Assembly: GCA_049602155.1 (NCBI GenBank)
Contig: JBMYRH010000015.1
Span: forward strand, 62,001 to 126,000
Direction: 5' to 3'
Length of the DNA: 64,000 bases
From: JBMYRH01 sp049602155
GTDB taxonomy: Bacteria; Myxococcota_A; UBA9042; PHBI01; JBMYRH01
The notes beneath the pieces were generated by a model, which worked only from the letters and a program-made list of their open reading frames with translations, made no database searches and had not been told where the DNA came from. Shown here one piece after another: positions 55,665 to 64,000 of this stretch (position 1 is the first letter of the stretch; each line of letters starts with the position of its first letter). The translations under genes were made by a program, and so were the position numbers.

Positions 55665-57049
55665 CGTGCGACGACCCCGCGCTCAACCCAGTCGACAGCT
55701 TCGATGGACCAGGGGTGAAGGAGGCCGAGGTGATCGGCGAGATCGAAATTGGTGTAGCGTGAGCGAATGTGACGGCAGACGCGGACGGTCCGGACGAAGT
55801 CGTCCTGCGACACGCCGAGCTCACTTGCGCGCCGCGGACACCCCGCAGCCTCAAGGGCGCTCATCATCTCTTGAGGGGTGAGGAGCACCTCTTTGAGCCG
55901 CCCTTGTACGCTCGCCCATTGCGCGGCGAGGGTCGTGAGTTCCTCGGAGCGTGCGTCTCCGTGTCTCTCTTTGTTGCGCAGCTGGGCTTGAATCTCATTC
56001 ACGACATCGGGGGTCAGTTGGGGGTGGTCTACGCCGATGGTGTCGACCCAATCGGTGCTGCGCGTTGCGGGGCGCGCGGCGCGCTCGGCGAAGGCCTCAG
56101 GCGTGAGGGCGACGAGCTTGTTCAGCGTGTACGCGGAGACCAGGGTGCCGACCCCGACCTGGGTGCCGTGCAGGCCTCGGATCGGGAGCTCCTGGCAGTG
56201 CTGCTCCATGTCCCAGTAGTGGCTGATGAGGTGCTCAGCCCCTGAGGCGGGTGCGGACGTGCCTGCGATGGCCATAGAGAAGCCGGAGATGAGGAGCGTC
56301 TCGAGCAGCACCTCGATGGCGTCGGCGTCACCGACCCCGATCCCCTCGGCGCGGTCGACCATGCGGCGCCACGGCGTGTCTAACAGAGACGCTGCTTCGT
56401 CGCTGTAGGGGACGCCGCGCACGATATGACTCAAGAGCCAATCCGCTTGGCTGAATGGTTTAGAGAGCAGGTCTCCGAACCCGGCTTGGTTCATCACTGG
56501 CGGCGCGGCACGGATGATGTCGACGTCTGCGAAGACAGCCTCGGGTTGATGGGTGGGCAACGTGCGCTTGACCCCCTCGGAGAGGACGGCCGAGATGCTT
56601 GAGGTGTAGCCGTTCATGCTGGCGGCGGTGGGGACCACTTGGTAGCCCCTGCCGACCCCGAAGCTCGCTGACTTCACGATGTCGTTGACCGTGCCAGAGC
56701 CTACGGCGATAGGGTTGAGGCGCTCCGAGGTCCTTAAGAAGGTCTCGAGCGCGGCGATAGCGCCGTCCTCACAGACCAAATGATCGTCGTCACCGTGAGG
56801 CTCAAGGATCAGGCGCCGGGGTGAGCGCCCCTCTGCGCTGAGGGCATCGAAGATCTGCTGTCCCGCGACATCCCAGGTGTGCGCGTCACCGATCACGATA
56901 TCGATGACCCCTTGGCGCTCCTCTCGCAGCCAGCCAGAGAGCGCGGCAGCCGCGCCTGAGCCGAGCGCGATCGTGCGCGTGCGGTGTGGGGACCGGTCAG
57001 CAGCCGCTGCAGAGGTGAGCCGGGACAGAATGTGATCGGGCGCCAACAT
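55661..57049 (-). CDS. Glycerol-1-phosphate dehydrogenase family protein
   Basis: 462 residues. The NAD-binding and metal motifs follow the sn-glycerol-1-phosphate dehydrogenase (AraM/EgsA) branch: AVGSGTVNDIVKSASFGVG, VPTAASMNGYTSSISAV, the metal Asp in GFGDLLSKP, and His residues in SGAEHLISHYWDM and LHGTQVGVG. The C-terminal ~100 residues are an extra helical region. Family members reduce DHAP to sn-glycerol-1-phosphate, the archaeal lipid stereoisomer, which in bacteria such as Bacillus makes a rare lipid. It is first in the unit; AGAGGA precedes the ATG. Other iron-ADH-like sugar dehydrogenases or cyclases are possible alternatives. Confidence 0.8.
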   Translation of the reverse strand: MLAPDHILSRLTSAAAADRSPHRTRTIALGSGAAAALSGWLREERQGVIDIVIGDAHTWDVAGQQIFDALSAEGRSPRRLILEPHGDDDHLVCEDGAIAALETFLRTSERLNPIAVGSGTVNDIVKSASFGVGRGYQVVPTAASMNGYTSSISAVLSEGVKRTLPTHQPEAVFADVDIIRAAPPVMNQAGFGDLLSKPFSQADWLLSHIVRGVPYSDEAASLLDTPWRRMVDRAEGIGVGDADAIEVLLETLLISGFSMAIAGTSAPASGAEHLISHYWDMEQHCQELPIRGLHGTQVGVGTLVSAYTLNKLVALTPEAFAERAARPATRSTDWVDTIGVDHPQLTPDVVNEIQAQLRNKERHGDARSEELTTLAAQWASVQGRLKEVLLTPQEMMSALEAAGCPRRASELGVSQDDFVRTVRVCRHIRSRYTNFDLADHLGLLHPWSIEAVDWVERGVVAR

Positions 57050-57167
57050 GATGGTCCTCTCGCGACGCTGGTCTCCCGAGCGTCAAGTCGCGATATGGCG
57101 GGGACCATAGCGATTGGTCGAAAACTTTGCCACGTGTTCGTTGCCCCATTGCCAACGCATCCTTACC

Positions 57168-59411
57168 ATGTTCGGCATGGCCGCCACTGAGCCAGCACCA
57201 GCGCCGACACGACCTCTCCCTACGGTCGACGCAGAAGTTCCGCGCGATGTGACGATTCAAGACGTCCTCGCGGCGATCGAGACCTACAACCCTGATGTCG
57301 ATCGGAACCTCATCACGCGTGCGTTTGTCTTCGCTGAGCAGGCGCATCGGACACAGCGCCGTAAGAACGGCGACCCGTATATCGGGCACCCCGTGGCTGT
57401 GGCCTGCATTGCGACCGAGCTGAAGCTCGATGAAGAGGCGATCTGCGCGGCGCTCTTACACGACACCGTCGAGGACACTGATGCGACCTTTGAAGACCTC
57501 TGCGAGATCTTCAATCGCGACATTGCGGAGCTCGTCGATGGTGTCACGAAGCTAAGCAAGATCCGCTTCCGCTCGAAAGAAGAACGTCAGGCCGAGAATT
57601 TCAGAAAGATGGTCTTGGCGATGTCCAAAGACCTGCGCGTCATCTTGGTGAAGATCGCCGATCGGACGCACAACATGCGTACCCTTCACCATCTGCCGCT
57701 GCCGAAGGCTCAAGGGATCGCGCGCGAGACGATGGATATCTTTGCGCCCCTGGCCAATCGGCTGGGGCTCGGGGCGTTCAAGACCGAGCTTGAAGACCTC
57801 TGCTTTCGCTACCTGCACCCTGAGGATTATCAGAGCATCAAGAGCAAGGTGAACGCGACCCTAGTCGAACGCCGAGAGTACCTCGATCGCGTAATTGATG
57901 AGCTGAAATCCCTCTTCGGGGAAGAGGACATCGACGCCGATGTTCAGGGGCGTCCGAAGCACTTCTGGTCTACGTACCGGAAGATGGTCGCGCAGAAGAT
58001 CCCCTTCGAGAAGGTGCATGACCTCATCGCGTTTCGCGTCATCGTGGCGAGGCAGAGCGATTGCTACCATGTGCTCGGCCTGATCCACGACCGCTGGCGG
58101 CCGCTCCCTGGGCGATTCAAGGACTACATCGCGCTCCCGAAGGCGAATAAGTATCAGTCTTTGCACACCACTGTGATTGGCCCCCAAGGGCAGCCTGTCG
58201 AGATTCAGATCCGGACCCAGGCGATGCATCGCATCGCTGAAGCGGGGATCGCGGCTCACTGGAAGTACAAAGAGGCGAGTCGGAAGATCACCGCCGCAGA
58301 TGAGGAGCGGTTCGACTGGCTAAAGCGCCTCATGGAGTGGCAGAAAGAGCTCGACGATCCCAGTGAGTTCCTCGAGTCGGTCAAGGTCGAGCTCTTCGCA
58401 GAAGAGGTCTACACCTTCACGCCGCGTGGTGAACTCAAGGTGCTGCCCCGGGGCTCGACGCCCGTGGACTTTGCCTTCAGCGTGCACTCGGAGGTCGGCA
58501 ACACGTGCAGTGGGGCTGTCGTCAACGGCTCTATCGCACCACTGGACTACGTGCTCCGCAACGGTGATGTCCTTGAGATCATCACCAACCGCTCTCAGCG
58601 CCCGTCGAAAGATTGGCTGCGCTTTGTGAGCACAAACAGGGCAAAGACGAGGATCCGAGCGTTTATCAAGAAGGAGCAGCGTGCGCGCTCTCTTGAGCTC
58701 GGTGAGCAGCTCTTGGACAAAGAGTTTCGTCGGTATTCGCGCTCCTTGGCGCGGGTCCGAAAGAGCGCTGAGTTTAAAGAGGCGGCTCTTCGTCATAACT
58801 TTGAGGGCATCGAAGAGCTTATTGTTCAGGTGGGCAGCGGCAAGTTGACCCCCCAAAGCGTGGTGGTCTCTGTCCTTCCTCCCGAGGTGACGGGTCGTCA
58901 GCCGAAAGAAGCAGAGGCCCCCTCGAGCAATCCGCTTTCACGATTGATTCGTCGAATGACCGGCGGGCCTACGGGCATCGTGGTGGATGGCCTAGACGGC
59001 GTGAAGCACAGCATCGCCAAGTGCTGCTCTCCGGTCCCTGGAGAGTCGATCTTGGGCTTCGTGACGCCGGGTCATGTCGTCAGCGTGCATCGAAAAGACT
59101 GCATCAACACCGTGGACTTGGCGCCCGAGCGGCAGGTTGAAGTGCGCTGGGGTGCCAAGGGCGCGGGTTACCCTGTGACCTTGAGGGTCGTCACCGAGAG
59201 CGGTGTCCCGGGCATGCTCTCGCACATGAGCAAGGCGTTCGCCGACCTGCGCGTGAACATCGACACGGCGAAGTGTGGTGAGGGCTCTGACGGTCGCGCA
59301 GACAACCTCTTCACCTTTCACGCACAAGACCTCGAGCAAGTGAATCAGCTGCTCAAGCGCCTGCGGAGCCTGAAGGGCGTCTTCAGTGTCGAGCGAGTGC
59401 GAGCAGCCTGA
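57168..59411 (+). CDS. Bifunctional (p)ppGpp synthetase/hydrolase
   Basis: Rel/SpoT-type stringent-response enzyme, about 747 residues. The hydrolase HD site is intact (CAALLHDTVEDTDATFEDL, then KIADRTHNMRTLHHL), the synthetase domain follows (RPKHFWSTYRKM, RFKDYIALPKANKYQSLHTT), then TGS (VYTFTPRGELKVLPRGSTPV), a zinc-finger-like segment (KCCSPVPGESILGFV) and a C-terminal ACT domain. The intact HDxxED suggests both synthesis and hydrolysis. The start is ATG 57168 or 57177; neither has a good ribosome site. Divergent from the five-gene unit across about 118 bp. Confidence 0.93.
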   Translation: MFGMAATEPAPAPTRPLPTVDAEVPRDVTIQDVLAAIETYNPDVDRNLITRAFVFAEQAHRTQRRKNGDPYIGHPVAVACIATELKLDEEAICAALLHDTVEDTDATFEDLCEIFNRDIAELVDGVTKLSKIRFRSKEERQAENFRKMVLAMSKDLRVILVKIADRTHNMRTLHHLPLPKAQGIARETMDIFAPLANRLGLGAFKTELEDLCFRYLHPEDYQSIKSKVNATLVERREYLDRVIDELKSLFGEEDIDADVQGRPKHFWSTYRKMVAQKIPFEKVHDLIAFRVIVARQSDCYHVLGLIHDRWRPLPGRFKDYIALPKANKYQSLHTTVIGPQGQPVEIQIRTQAMHRIAEAGIAAHWKYKEASRKITAADEERFDWLKRLMEWQKELDDPSEFLESVKVELFAEEVYTFTPRGELKVLPRGSTPVDFAFSVHSEVGNTCSGAVVNGSIAPLDYVLRNGDVLEIITNRSQRPSKDWLRFVSTNRAKTRIRAFIKKEQRARSLELGEQLLDKEFRRYSRSLARVRKSAEFKEAALRHNFEGIEELIVQVGSGKLTPQSVVVSVLPPEVTGRQPKEAEAPSSNPLSRLIRRMTGGPTGIVVDGLDGVKHSIAKCCSPVPGESILGFVTPGHVVSVHRKDCINTVDLAPERQVEVRWGAKGAGYPVTLRVVTESGVPGMLSHMSKAFADLRVNIDTAKCGEGSDGRADNLFTFHAQDLEQVNQLLKRLRSLKGVFSVERVRAA

Positions 59412-59430
59412 GGCGGAGCTCCGCCTCAGG
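59407..59430. terminator. Perfect 24-bp palindrome between convergent genes
   Basis: CCTGAGGCGGAG followed directly by its reverse complement spans the relA/spoT-type stop codon and the gap to the convergent lipoprotein gene. A hairpin with an AGCT-centred loop would form on either transcript, but no T-tract follows, so it is at best a bidirectional hairpin barrier. Confidence 0.5.
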
Positions 59431-59438
59431 CGCGGCCC

Positions 59439-61637
59439 CTACTCGCAGAGGACTAAATCCGCTGGGCTGCGAGGGTTGATTCGGTAGGACCCGAAGTTGT
59501 ACGACACGAGGCCGGTGACCGAGCAGTACTGCGCACCGACGTCGGGTGTCTCGAGGACCTCGTTTCCTGTGACCCAGTCATCGATGATGAAGCCACCATC
59601 AGTCTCGATCTCACCGTAGCTCTCGACGTTCTCGACGCTGGTCACTGAGGCGTTCTCGACCGTGATGAGCATCCCCTCGTAGGCCTCGGAGTTCGCGCTG
59701 AAGTCGTCGACCGGGAGGGGGCTCGTCTCGACCGTGTCCGACTCGACCACCTCGACGCTCGTCGCGCTGAGCTCGGTCATGCAGTAAAACTCAAGGTGCT
59801 CGCCTGTGACCTTGAGGGTCTGACCGACTGACCACCCCTCATCGGCGTCCTTTCCGACCACAAAGACGAGGCCGGAGTAGAGGTCATTGGTGCCGTCGCT
59901 CAAGGCATAACCGTTGAGGGTGTCATGTACATCGAAGCTCGCGACGGTGACGACGCCCTCCACGGTGACGCTCTCCGTGATCGTCACGATGCTGACGTCT
60001 GGGCATGTCATGCTGTCATCACTTTGCTGAAGCGCCGAGATGGTTGTGTCCGTCGTGGGGCCCGGGTCCGTCGGGTCCGTCGGGTCCGTCGGGTCCGTCG
60101 GGTCCGTCGGGTCGCCAGCGTCGCTCACCTTCACGAGGTCCTCGGGGAAGCGCGGCAGCAGCTGGTAGGCGCCGTATGCGTAGCGGAGCTGACCGACGAT
60201 GTCGTAGCTGGCCCCCACGTCCATTGAGAGGAAGAAGTCGAAGCCGTAGCTGACCTCGAGGCCGCCAGTGAGCACGTAGCCCCCCCAAGAGGTCTCTGAC
60301 TCGACGGTCACGCCGGTGAGCGCGATGAGCATGCCCTCGTAGGGCTCCATCTCTCCAACGGGGACATTCACGCTGACGGGCTCCGGGACATCGACCGTCG
60401 CGGTGAGCTCATAGCCGTTCGCCTCGACGGAGAGCTGTGTGTTGCACCATGCGTCTTTGAGGTCACCGGTAAGGGTGAGCGTATCTCCAGGCTTGAAGCT
60501 AGTGTTCTCGCTCGCGGGGACCTGCAGGAGGATGCCGGACCAGTCTGCTTGGTCGTTGTCCCAGATGTAGTAGCCGTGGAGCTCGACCTCGCCGCTCGAG
60601 TTCTCGTAGGCATCAAAGCGGGGGCTCGTCACGACCGCGCTGGCGACAGAGACCCCCTCAGCGAGCGTGGTCGGGAAGCTACCATCTTCGCTGCAGCCCG
60701 CGGCCTCCGCGGCGCTCTGGAGGGCTTGAATCGTGCCATCGAGGGTTGTGGGGTCTACGGGCTCAGGGTCGGTCTCAGGGTCGGTCTCAGGGTCGGTCTC
60801 AGGGTCGGTCTCGCCCGCCAGACCGAAGTCAGACTCGTAGCGTGGGAGGAGCTGATAGGCGCCAAACGCGTAGCGGATTTGGCCGGTGATGTCGTAGCGC
60901 TTCCCGACCTCCATCGAGAGGAAGAAGTCGAAGCCGTAGCTGACCTCCATGCCACCCTCAAGCACATAGCCACCCCAAGTCGTCTCGGACTCTACGGCGA
61001 CATCGCTGATCCGCACTAGCATCCCCTCTTGGGGCTCAAAGTCCTCGCTCATTGCGTCCATGGCGAGGGGTTGCGGTACCTCGACGGTGTCGATGAGTTC
61101 GTAGCCGTTGGCCTCGACGGAGAGGAGCGTGTTGCACCAGGCCTCTTTGAGGTCACCGACCAGGGTCAGGGTGTCTCCAGGCTGGAAGTTGGTGTTCTCG
61201 CTTGAGGGGATCTGAAGCAAGATGCCCGACCAGTCAGCCTGGTCGCCGTCACAGATGTAGTAGCCGTCGAGTTCGGGTGTCCCGTTGGAGTCTTCATAGG
61301 CGACGAAGCGCGGGCTGGTCACGATGGCCTTGGCGATGGACACGCCCTCGGCGACAGTCGCTGGGAACCCACCGTCTTCGCTGCATCCAGCTGCCTCTGC
61401 GGTAAGCTGAAGCCCCTTGATGGTGCCGTCCACGGCCTCGGTTGGATCGGAGTTGTCGTCCCCTGTGCCGTCCTCGTTCCCGTCCGTGCCGTCGTCCCCG
61501 TCTTCGCCCGGGGTGTCGAGGGCGCTGCCCACAGGCGGCGCATCTGCGTCGACCCCCGCGGCTGTGTCGCTGCTGCATCCGTAGGCGGAGAGTGCGAGGA
61601 TGAGGAGGAGCGGAGACAAACGTGTCAGACGTAACAT
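59439..61637 (-). CDS. Large lipoprotein with three repeated OB-like modules
   Basis: 732 residues. Signal peptide MLRLTRLSPLLLILALSAYG then Cys21, a loose lipobox, followed by an Asp/Gly-rich spacer. Three homologous modules of about 200 residues (starting near residues 71, 311 and 548) contain strand patterns such as YYICDGDQADWSGILLQIP, GDTLTLVGDLKEAWCN, EGMLVRISDVAVESE and YDITGQIRYAFGAYQLLPR, as in the OB-fold modules of secreted nuclease-associated proteins. The third is more divergent. Linkers are ETDP and PTD repeats from minisatellite DNA. No catalytic motif is seen, so it may be a surface binding protein. The start at 61637 is chosen for the signal peptide. Confidence 0.75.
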   Translation of the reverse strand: MLRLTRLSPLLLILALSAYGCSSDTAAGVDADAPPVGSALDTPGEDGDDGTDGNEDGTGDDNSDPTEAVDGTIKGLQLTAEAAGCSEDGGFPATVAEGVSIAKAIVTSPRFVAYEDSNGTPELDGYYICDGDQADWSGILLQIPSSENTNFQPGDTLTLVGDLKEAWCNTLLSVEANGYELIDTVEVPQPLAMDAMSEDFEPQEGMLVRISDVAVESETTWGGYVLEGGMEVSYGFDFFLSMEVGKRYDITGQIRYAFGAYQLLPRYESDFGLAGETDPETDPETDPETDPEPVDPTTLDGTIQALQSAAEAAGCSEDGSFPTTLAEGVSVASAVVTSPRFDAYENSSGEVELHGYYIWDNDQADWSGILLQVPASENTSFKPGDTLTLTGDLKDAWCNTQLSVEANGYELTATVDVPEPVSVNVPVGEMEPYEGMLIALTGVTVESETSWGGYVLTGGLEVSYGFDFFLSMDVGASYDIVGQLRYAYGAYQLLPRFPEDLVKVSDAGDPTDPTDPTDPTDPTDPGPTTDTTISALQQSDDSMTCPDVSIVTITESVTVEGVVTVASFDVHDTLNGYALSDGTNDLYSGLVFVVGKDADEGWSVGQTLKVTGEHLEFYCMTELSATSVEVVESDTVETSPLPVDDFSANSEAYEGMLITVENASVTSVENVESYGEIETDGGFIIDDWVTGNEVLETPDVGAQYCSVTGLVSYNFGSYRINPRSPADLVLCE
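60064..60108 (-). repeat. Five 9-bp tandem repeats (PTD linker)
   Basis: Five identical copies of GGGTCCGTC on the + strand, plus a partial sixth, encode Asp-Pro-Thr units between modules two and three. Identity at every position suggests slippage-driven copy variation. Confidence 0.9.
60763..60810 (-). repeat. Four 12-bp tandem repeats (ETDP linker)
   Basis: Four identical copies of TCAGGGTCGGTC on the + strand encode Glu-Thr-Asp-Pro between modules one and two. This is a different unit from the other linker in the same gene. Confidence 0.9.
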
Positions 61638-61692
61638 AGGGGCACCTTGGTCCAGGACGAACGGGAGCGCAGATAACGCGCGCTGGGGCGGA

Positions 61693-64000
61693 CTACTCGA
61701 AAGTCGCGATGTGGTCGAGCGCATTCGCCCGAACCTGAAGCACGTGGACGCGCCGTCCACCGCTGTCGAGTTGCACCTGTTGGCGCATCAGCGGCATCAC
61801 TGGGATACGTGGTGTATGCAAGACGGTCCCTGCATAGGAATTGATGCGCTGTGCTGCGGTGACCTTGGGGGCATCGGGTCCATTGACCTCAAAGATCCAC
61901 TGCATGTCGCGCTGAGATGGGCGTGCGATGATGCCCTCTGGGGTCTCTTCGCACCCTTCGAAGATGTCGAGGGAGAACGAGACGTTGGTAAACCGACCGT
62001 CAGCGACCTCGGTGTAGAGGGGGCTGCTCGCGTCGTGCTTGAGCTGCTCAAGGGGCGGTGGGCATGCGACGTAAGTGTTTGTGTCACTGCGTTGCGTGAG
62101 CCTCGCCGTGTAGGTCGGCGTGCTCTGGGGCGTGACCTCGCAGCGCCCTTCGCCGGTCTCTGCGTCGATTTGCCAGTGTTGGTCATGCAGGAACCCAGAG
62201 CGTGTGCCCACGACCGCCCAGCTTTGAGCGACTCGGACGACGTACTGCGTGACACGGGGTAAGTCAGCCGGGGTGATGGTGATGGGAGCGTCGCCCGCGT
62301 TGAGCTGGACGACTTGAGCGTTGAGGTCCAGGGCTTGGCGGGCCGCCTGGCAATCTGAGAGCGAGAGCGCTGGGTCCTTCTCGATCGCGTCCTTGTCCAG
62401 GCTTGGGAGCGCTGGACGGCTCCGAGCGCCCTGCAGATCGACCCCGAGGGTCGTTTGACCGACCGTGGTGACCGGGACATCGATGAAGAGCGTCGTGACG
62501 GCCTCCAGTGGGCAGAGCTGCCCGGAGGCGTCTTCGAGCACGACTGCGGTGCGGAGCGCCTCGGAGACGTTGCTGGGGACGACCTCCAGCGTGAGCCAGT
62601 CACCAGCGATCACCCCGGCGCTGCAGAAGTCTGCCCCCGAGTCTTCAAAGGTTTGACCGTCTCTCATGCGGCCCAGTGTCGCCGCAGTCTTGGGGATCGC
62701 CCCCTCGTAGGTCAGTGACCAGGTCTCGGTCGCGACCGCCTCGTTGTCGACGTCCTCGGGGTACCCGGCGGGCCACACCCCATAGAAGCGGGAGAGGGGA
62801 GCCGAGACGCCCTCGACGGCGCTCGCGAGCTCCTCCTCGACGTCTGGTCCCAACATGGGCGCGCCGCTTGAGCGCGCTGAGGTTAGAGTCGATGAGACCC
62901 CGCGGTGCACGAACGTGGGTGTGCCGATGGTCACGATGCGGTTCTCGGGGAGGGTCGTGAGCTGAGCGAATCGATGCACGGGCGTGCCGCGACGGATCGC
63001 CTCGATGAGCAAGATATCGCCGCTCAATGTGGGCATGAAGACGTACCACGTGGCGTCATCGAGGGTCGGCTGCGTGCAGACCTCGCCCTCGTCATCAGGG
63101 CTGCATCCGATCGGGGTCCAGTCGATGGTCCCGGGGGTCACCGAGCGATCGGGGAGTAAGCGTGACCAGAGCTCGCCGCGGAGCTGGCCAGAGCTTAGGT
63201 TGATGCCGCCAAGGGCGCCAATCGGGAGGCCAAGTTCCCCGGCACGTGCGGGGCCGAGGAGGGCACTACGGGGGATCGCCGAGAGGCTGCCGTCGGTACC
63301 ATCGAGGTAATCGACATAGTCGAGCTTGGGCACCTCGGTCGCGAGCCCGGGGACATCCACCGGGGTCAGCGTGTGGCCGTCTGCGCCGAGCTCGAAGACA
63401 AGGATACGCTCGCGTTGTGAATCCAGCACGTAGACGAACTGGCCGTACCACGTGCCGTCATGGCCGCGTCCGTTGACGAACGTGGCGTGATACGGGCCAT
63501 GGGTCGTGGCGAGGGACTCGGTTGTGTCATGGGCGCCATAGCAGGTGGTGTCTGCTGTATCGATACTCCCGTCGCCGTCGTTGTCGATGCCGTCTGCGCA
63601 GGCTGGTAGCCACTCACCAAAGATCGAGTCGGCGCAGGCGGTGTCCTGGCTGTCGGTGAACCCATCGCCATCGTTGTCGATACCGTCGTGACATGGTGCG
63701 ACTTCGGGGGGGTAGTAAGCGGTCGGAGCGTTGAGGGGATCGATCCCCTCAGGTCGACCACCGACGGTCCCACCCTCTGTGGTGTCTTCGCTGCTTTGGC
63801 AATCGGGATCCGCGGCGTCGGCGAAGCCATCTTCGTCATTGTCCAAGCCATCCTGGCATGCGCTCACCAGCGTCACCTCAGAGATGGTCGTAAAGGTGTC
63901 ATCGACGAGGCTGACTCGGGGGTAGTTCGTCCAGGTGACGAGCACATGGTCGCCGACCGACTCCATGGTGTGGACGCGCGCGGGGGTTGCCTTTGAGCCG
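61693..64000 (-). CDS. Large exported protein with Asp-rich calcium-type repeats (5' partial)
   Basis: The frame stays open to the right window edge, so the true start is outside; at least 768 residues are present. Near the visible N-terminus are three units of the 'metal-binding repeat' type: CQDGLDNDEDGFADAADPDC, CHDGIDNDGDGFTDSQDTAC and CADGIDNDGDGSIDTADTTC, which resemble thrombospondin type-3 or EF-hand-like calcium loops. A strand-rich segment follows (GTWYGQFVYVLDSQRERILV, LGPARAGELGLPIGALGG) that could be a beta-propeller. It is probably secreted or outer-membrane attached. It precedes the repeat lipoprotein by 55 bp on the same strand, so the two may be co-expressed. Confidence 0.7.
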   Translation of the reverse strand, partial: GSKATPARVHTMESVGDHVLVTWTNYPRVSLVDDTFTTISEVTLVSACQDGLDNDEDGFADAADPDCQSSEDTTEGGTVGGRPEGIDPLNAPTAYYPPEVAPCHDGIDNDGDGFTDSQDTACADSIFGEWLPACADGIDNDGDGSIDTADTTCYGAHDTTESLATTHGPYHATFVNGRGHDGTWYGQFVYVLDSQRERILVFELGADGHTLTPVDVPGLATEVPKLDYVDYLDGTDGSLSAIPRSALLGPARAGELGLPIGALGGINLSSGQLRGELWSRLLPDRSVTPGTIDWTPIGCSPDDEGEVCTQPTLDDATWYVFMPTLSGDILLIEAIRRGTPVHRFAQLTTLPENRIVTIGTPTFVHRGVSSTLTSARSSGAPMLGPDVEEELASAVEGVSAPLSRFYGVWPAGYPEDVDNEAVATETWSLTYEGAIPKTAATLGRMRDGQTFEDSGADFCSAGVIAGDWLTLEVVPSNVSEALRTAVVLEDASGQLCPLEAVTTLFIDVPVTTVGQTTLGVDLQGARSRPALPSLDKDAIEKDPALSLSDCQAARQALDLNAQVVQLNAGDAPITITPADLPRVTQYVVRVAQSWAVVGTRSGFLHDQHWQIDAETGEGRCEVTPQSTPTYTARLTQRSDTNTYVACPPPLEQLKHDASSPLYTEVADGRFTNVSFSLDIFEGCEETPEGIIARPSQRDMQWIFEVNGPDAPKVTAAQRINSYAGTVLHTPRIPVMPLMRQQVQLDSGGRRVHVLQVRANALDHIATFE

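Noticed and set aside
60064..60810. Short repeats near 60.1 and 60.8 kb as CRISPR
   Set aside because: Units are 9 and 12 bp, contiguous with no spacers and in frame within a coding gene.

Overview
The window is a bacterial chromosome segment with no phage, transposon, plasmid or CRISPR signal. The likely source is a GC-rich, Gram-negative deltaproteobacterial-type lineage (Myxococcota or Bradymonadota-like). This is inferred from three things: a giant Ser/Thr kinase fused to a sigma-54 activator, exported proteins with Asp-rich 'DGIDNDGDG' calcium-type repeats and Pro/Asp/Thr linkers, and frequent GTG/TTG starts with strong Shine-Dalgarno sites.

Region 1 (1-25.7 kb, + strand) is the transcription/translation superoperon: rpoB (5' end cut by the window), rpoC, rpsL, rpsG, a strong terminator, a divergent EF-G-family GTPase, then S10, L4, L23, L2, S19, L22, S3, L16, L29, S17, L14, L24, L5, S14, S8, L6, L18, S5, L30, L15, secY, adk, L36, S13, S11, S4, rpoA, L17, and a tRNA-Gln/tRNA-Glu pair with its own promoter and terminator. 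Several usual members are missing: no tuf, no rplC (L3), no map and no infA. Where rplC should lie there is instead a 303-bp non-coding gap packed with perfect or near-perfect hairpins.

Region 2 (25.8-38.5 kb) is signalling and housekeeping: a cyclic-nucleotide-binding-domain protein, an FHA protein, a ~1,665-residue kinase-ATPase-TPR-GAF-sigma54 activator-Fis protein read leftward, a divergent lipoprotein with a recent 90-bp duplication coupled to an unknown protein, dnaB, a class II glutamine-amidotransferase-like protein lacking its catalytic cysteine, a 59-residue ORF, a UDP-glucose dehydrogenase and a FliA/WhiG-type sigma factor.

Region 3 (38.6-51.8 kb) holds gyrA, an RlmI-type 23S rRNA methyltransferase, a GT-C (ArnT/PMT-like) glycosyltransferase, rplM-rpsI, metK, an outer-membrane barrel protein, two small membrane/secreted unknowns, a small basic protein and a second polytopic GT-C-like membrane protein.

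Region 4 (51.8-64 kb) contains a leftward five-gene unit with every junction overlapping (glycerol-1-phosphate dehydrogenase family, NAD-dependent sugar epimerase, yicC, gmk, gltX), diverging from a bifunctional rel/spoT. It ends in two leftward genes for large exported proteins, one a lipoprotein of three repeated modules joined by minisatellite-encoded linkers, the other cut by the right window edge.

Across the window, sigma-70-type promoters of the form TTGACN-N16-18-TAnnnn can be read directly upstream of rpsL, rpsJ, the tRNAs, the cyclic-nucleotide protein, ugd, gyrA, rplM, metK and the barrel protein. All identifications are by reading motifs and family signatures; no database search was possible.
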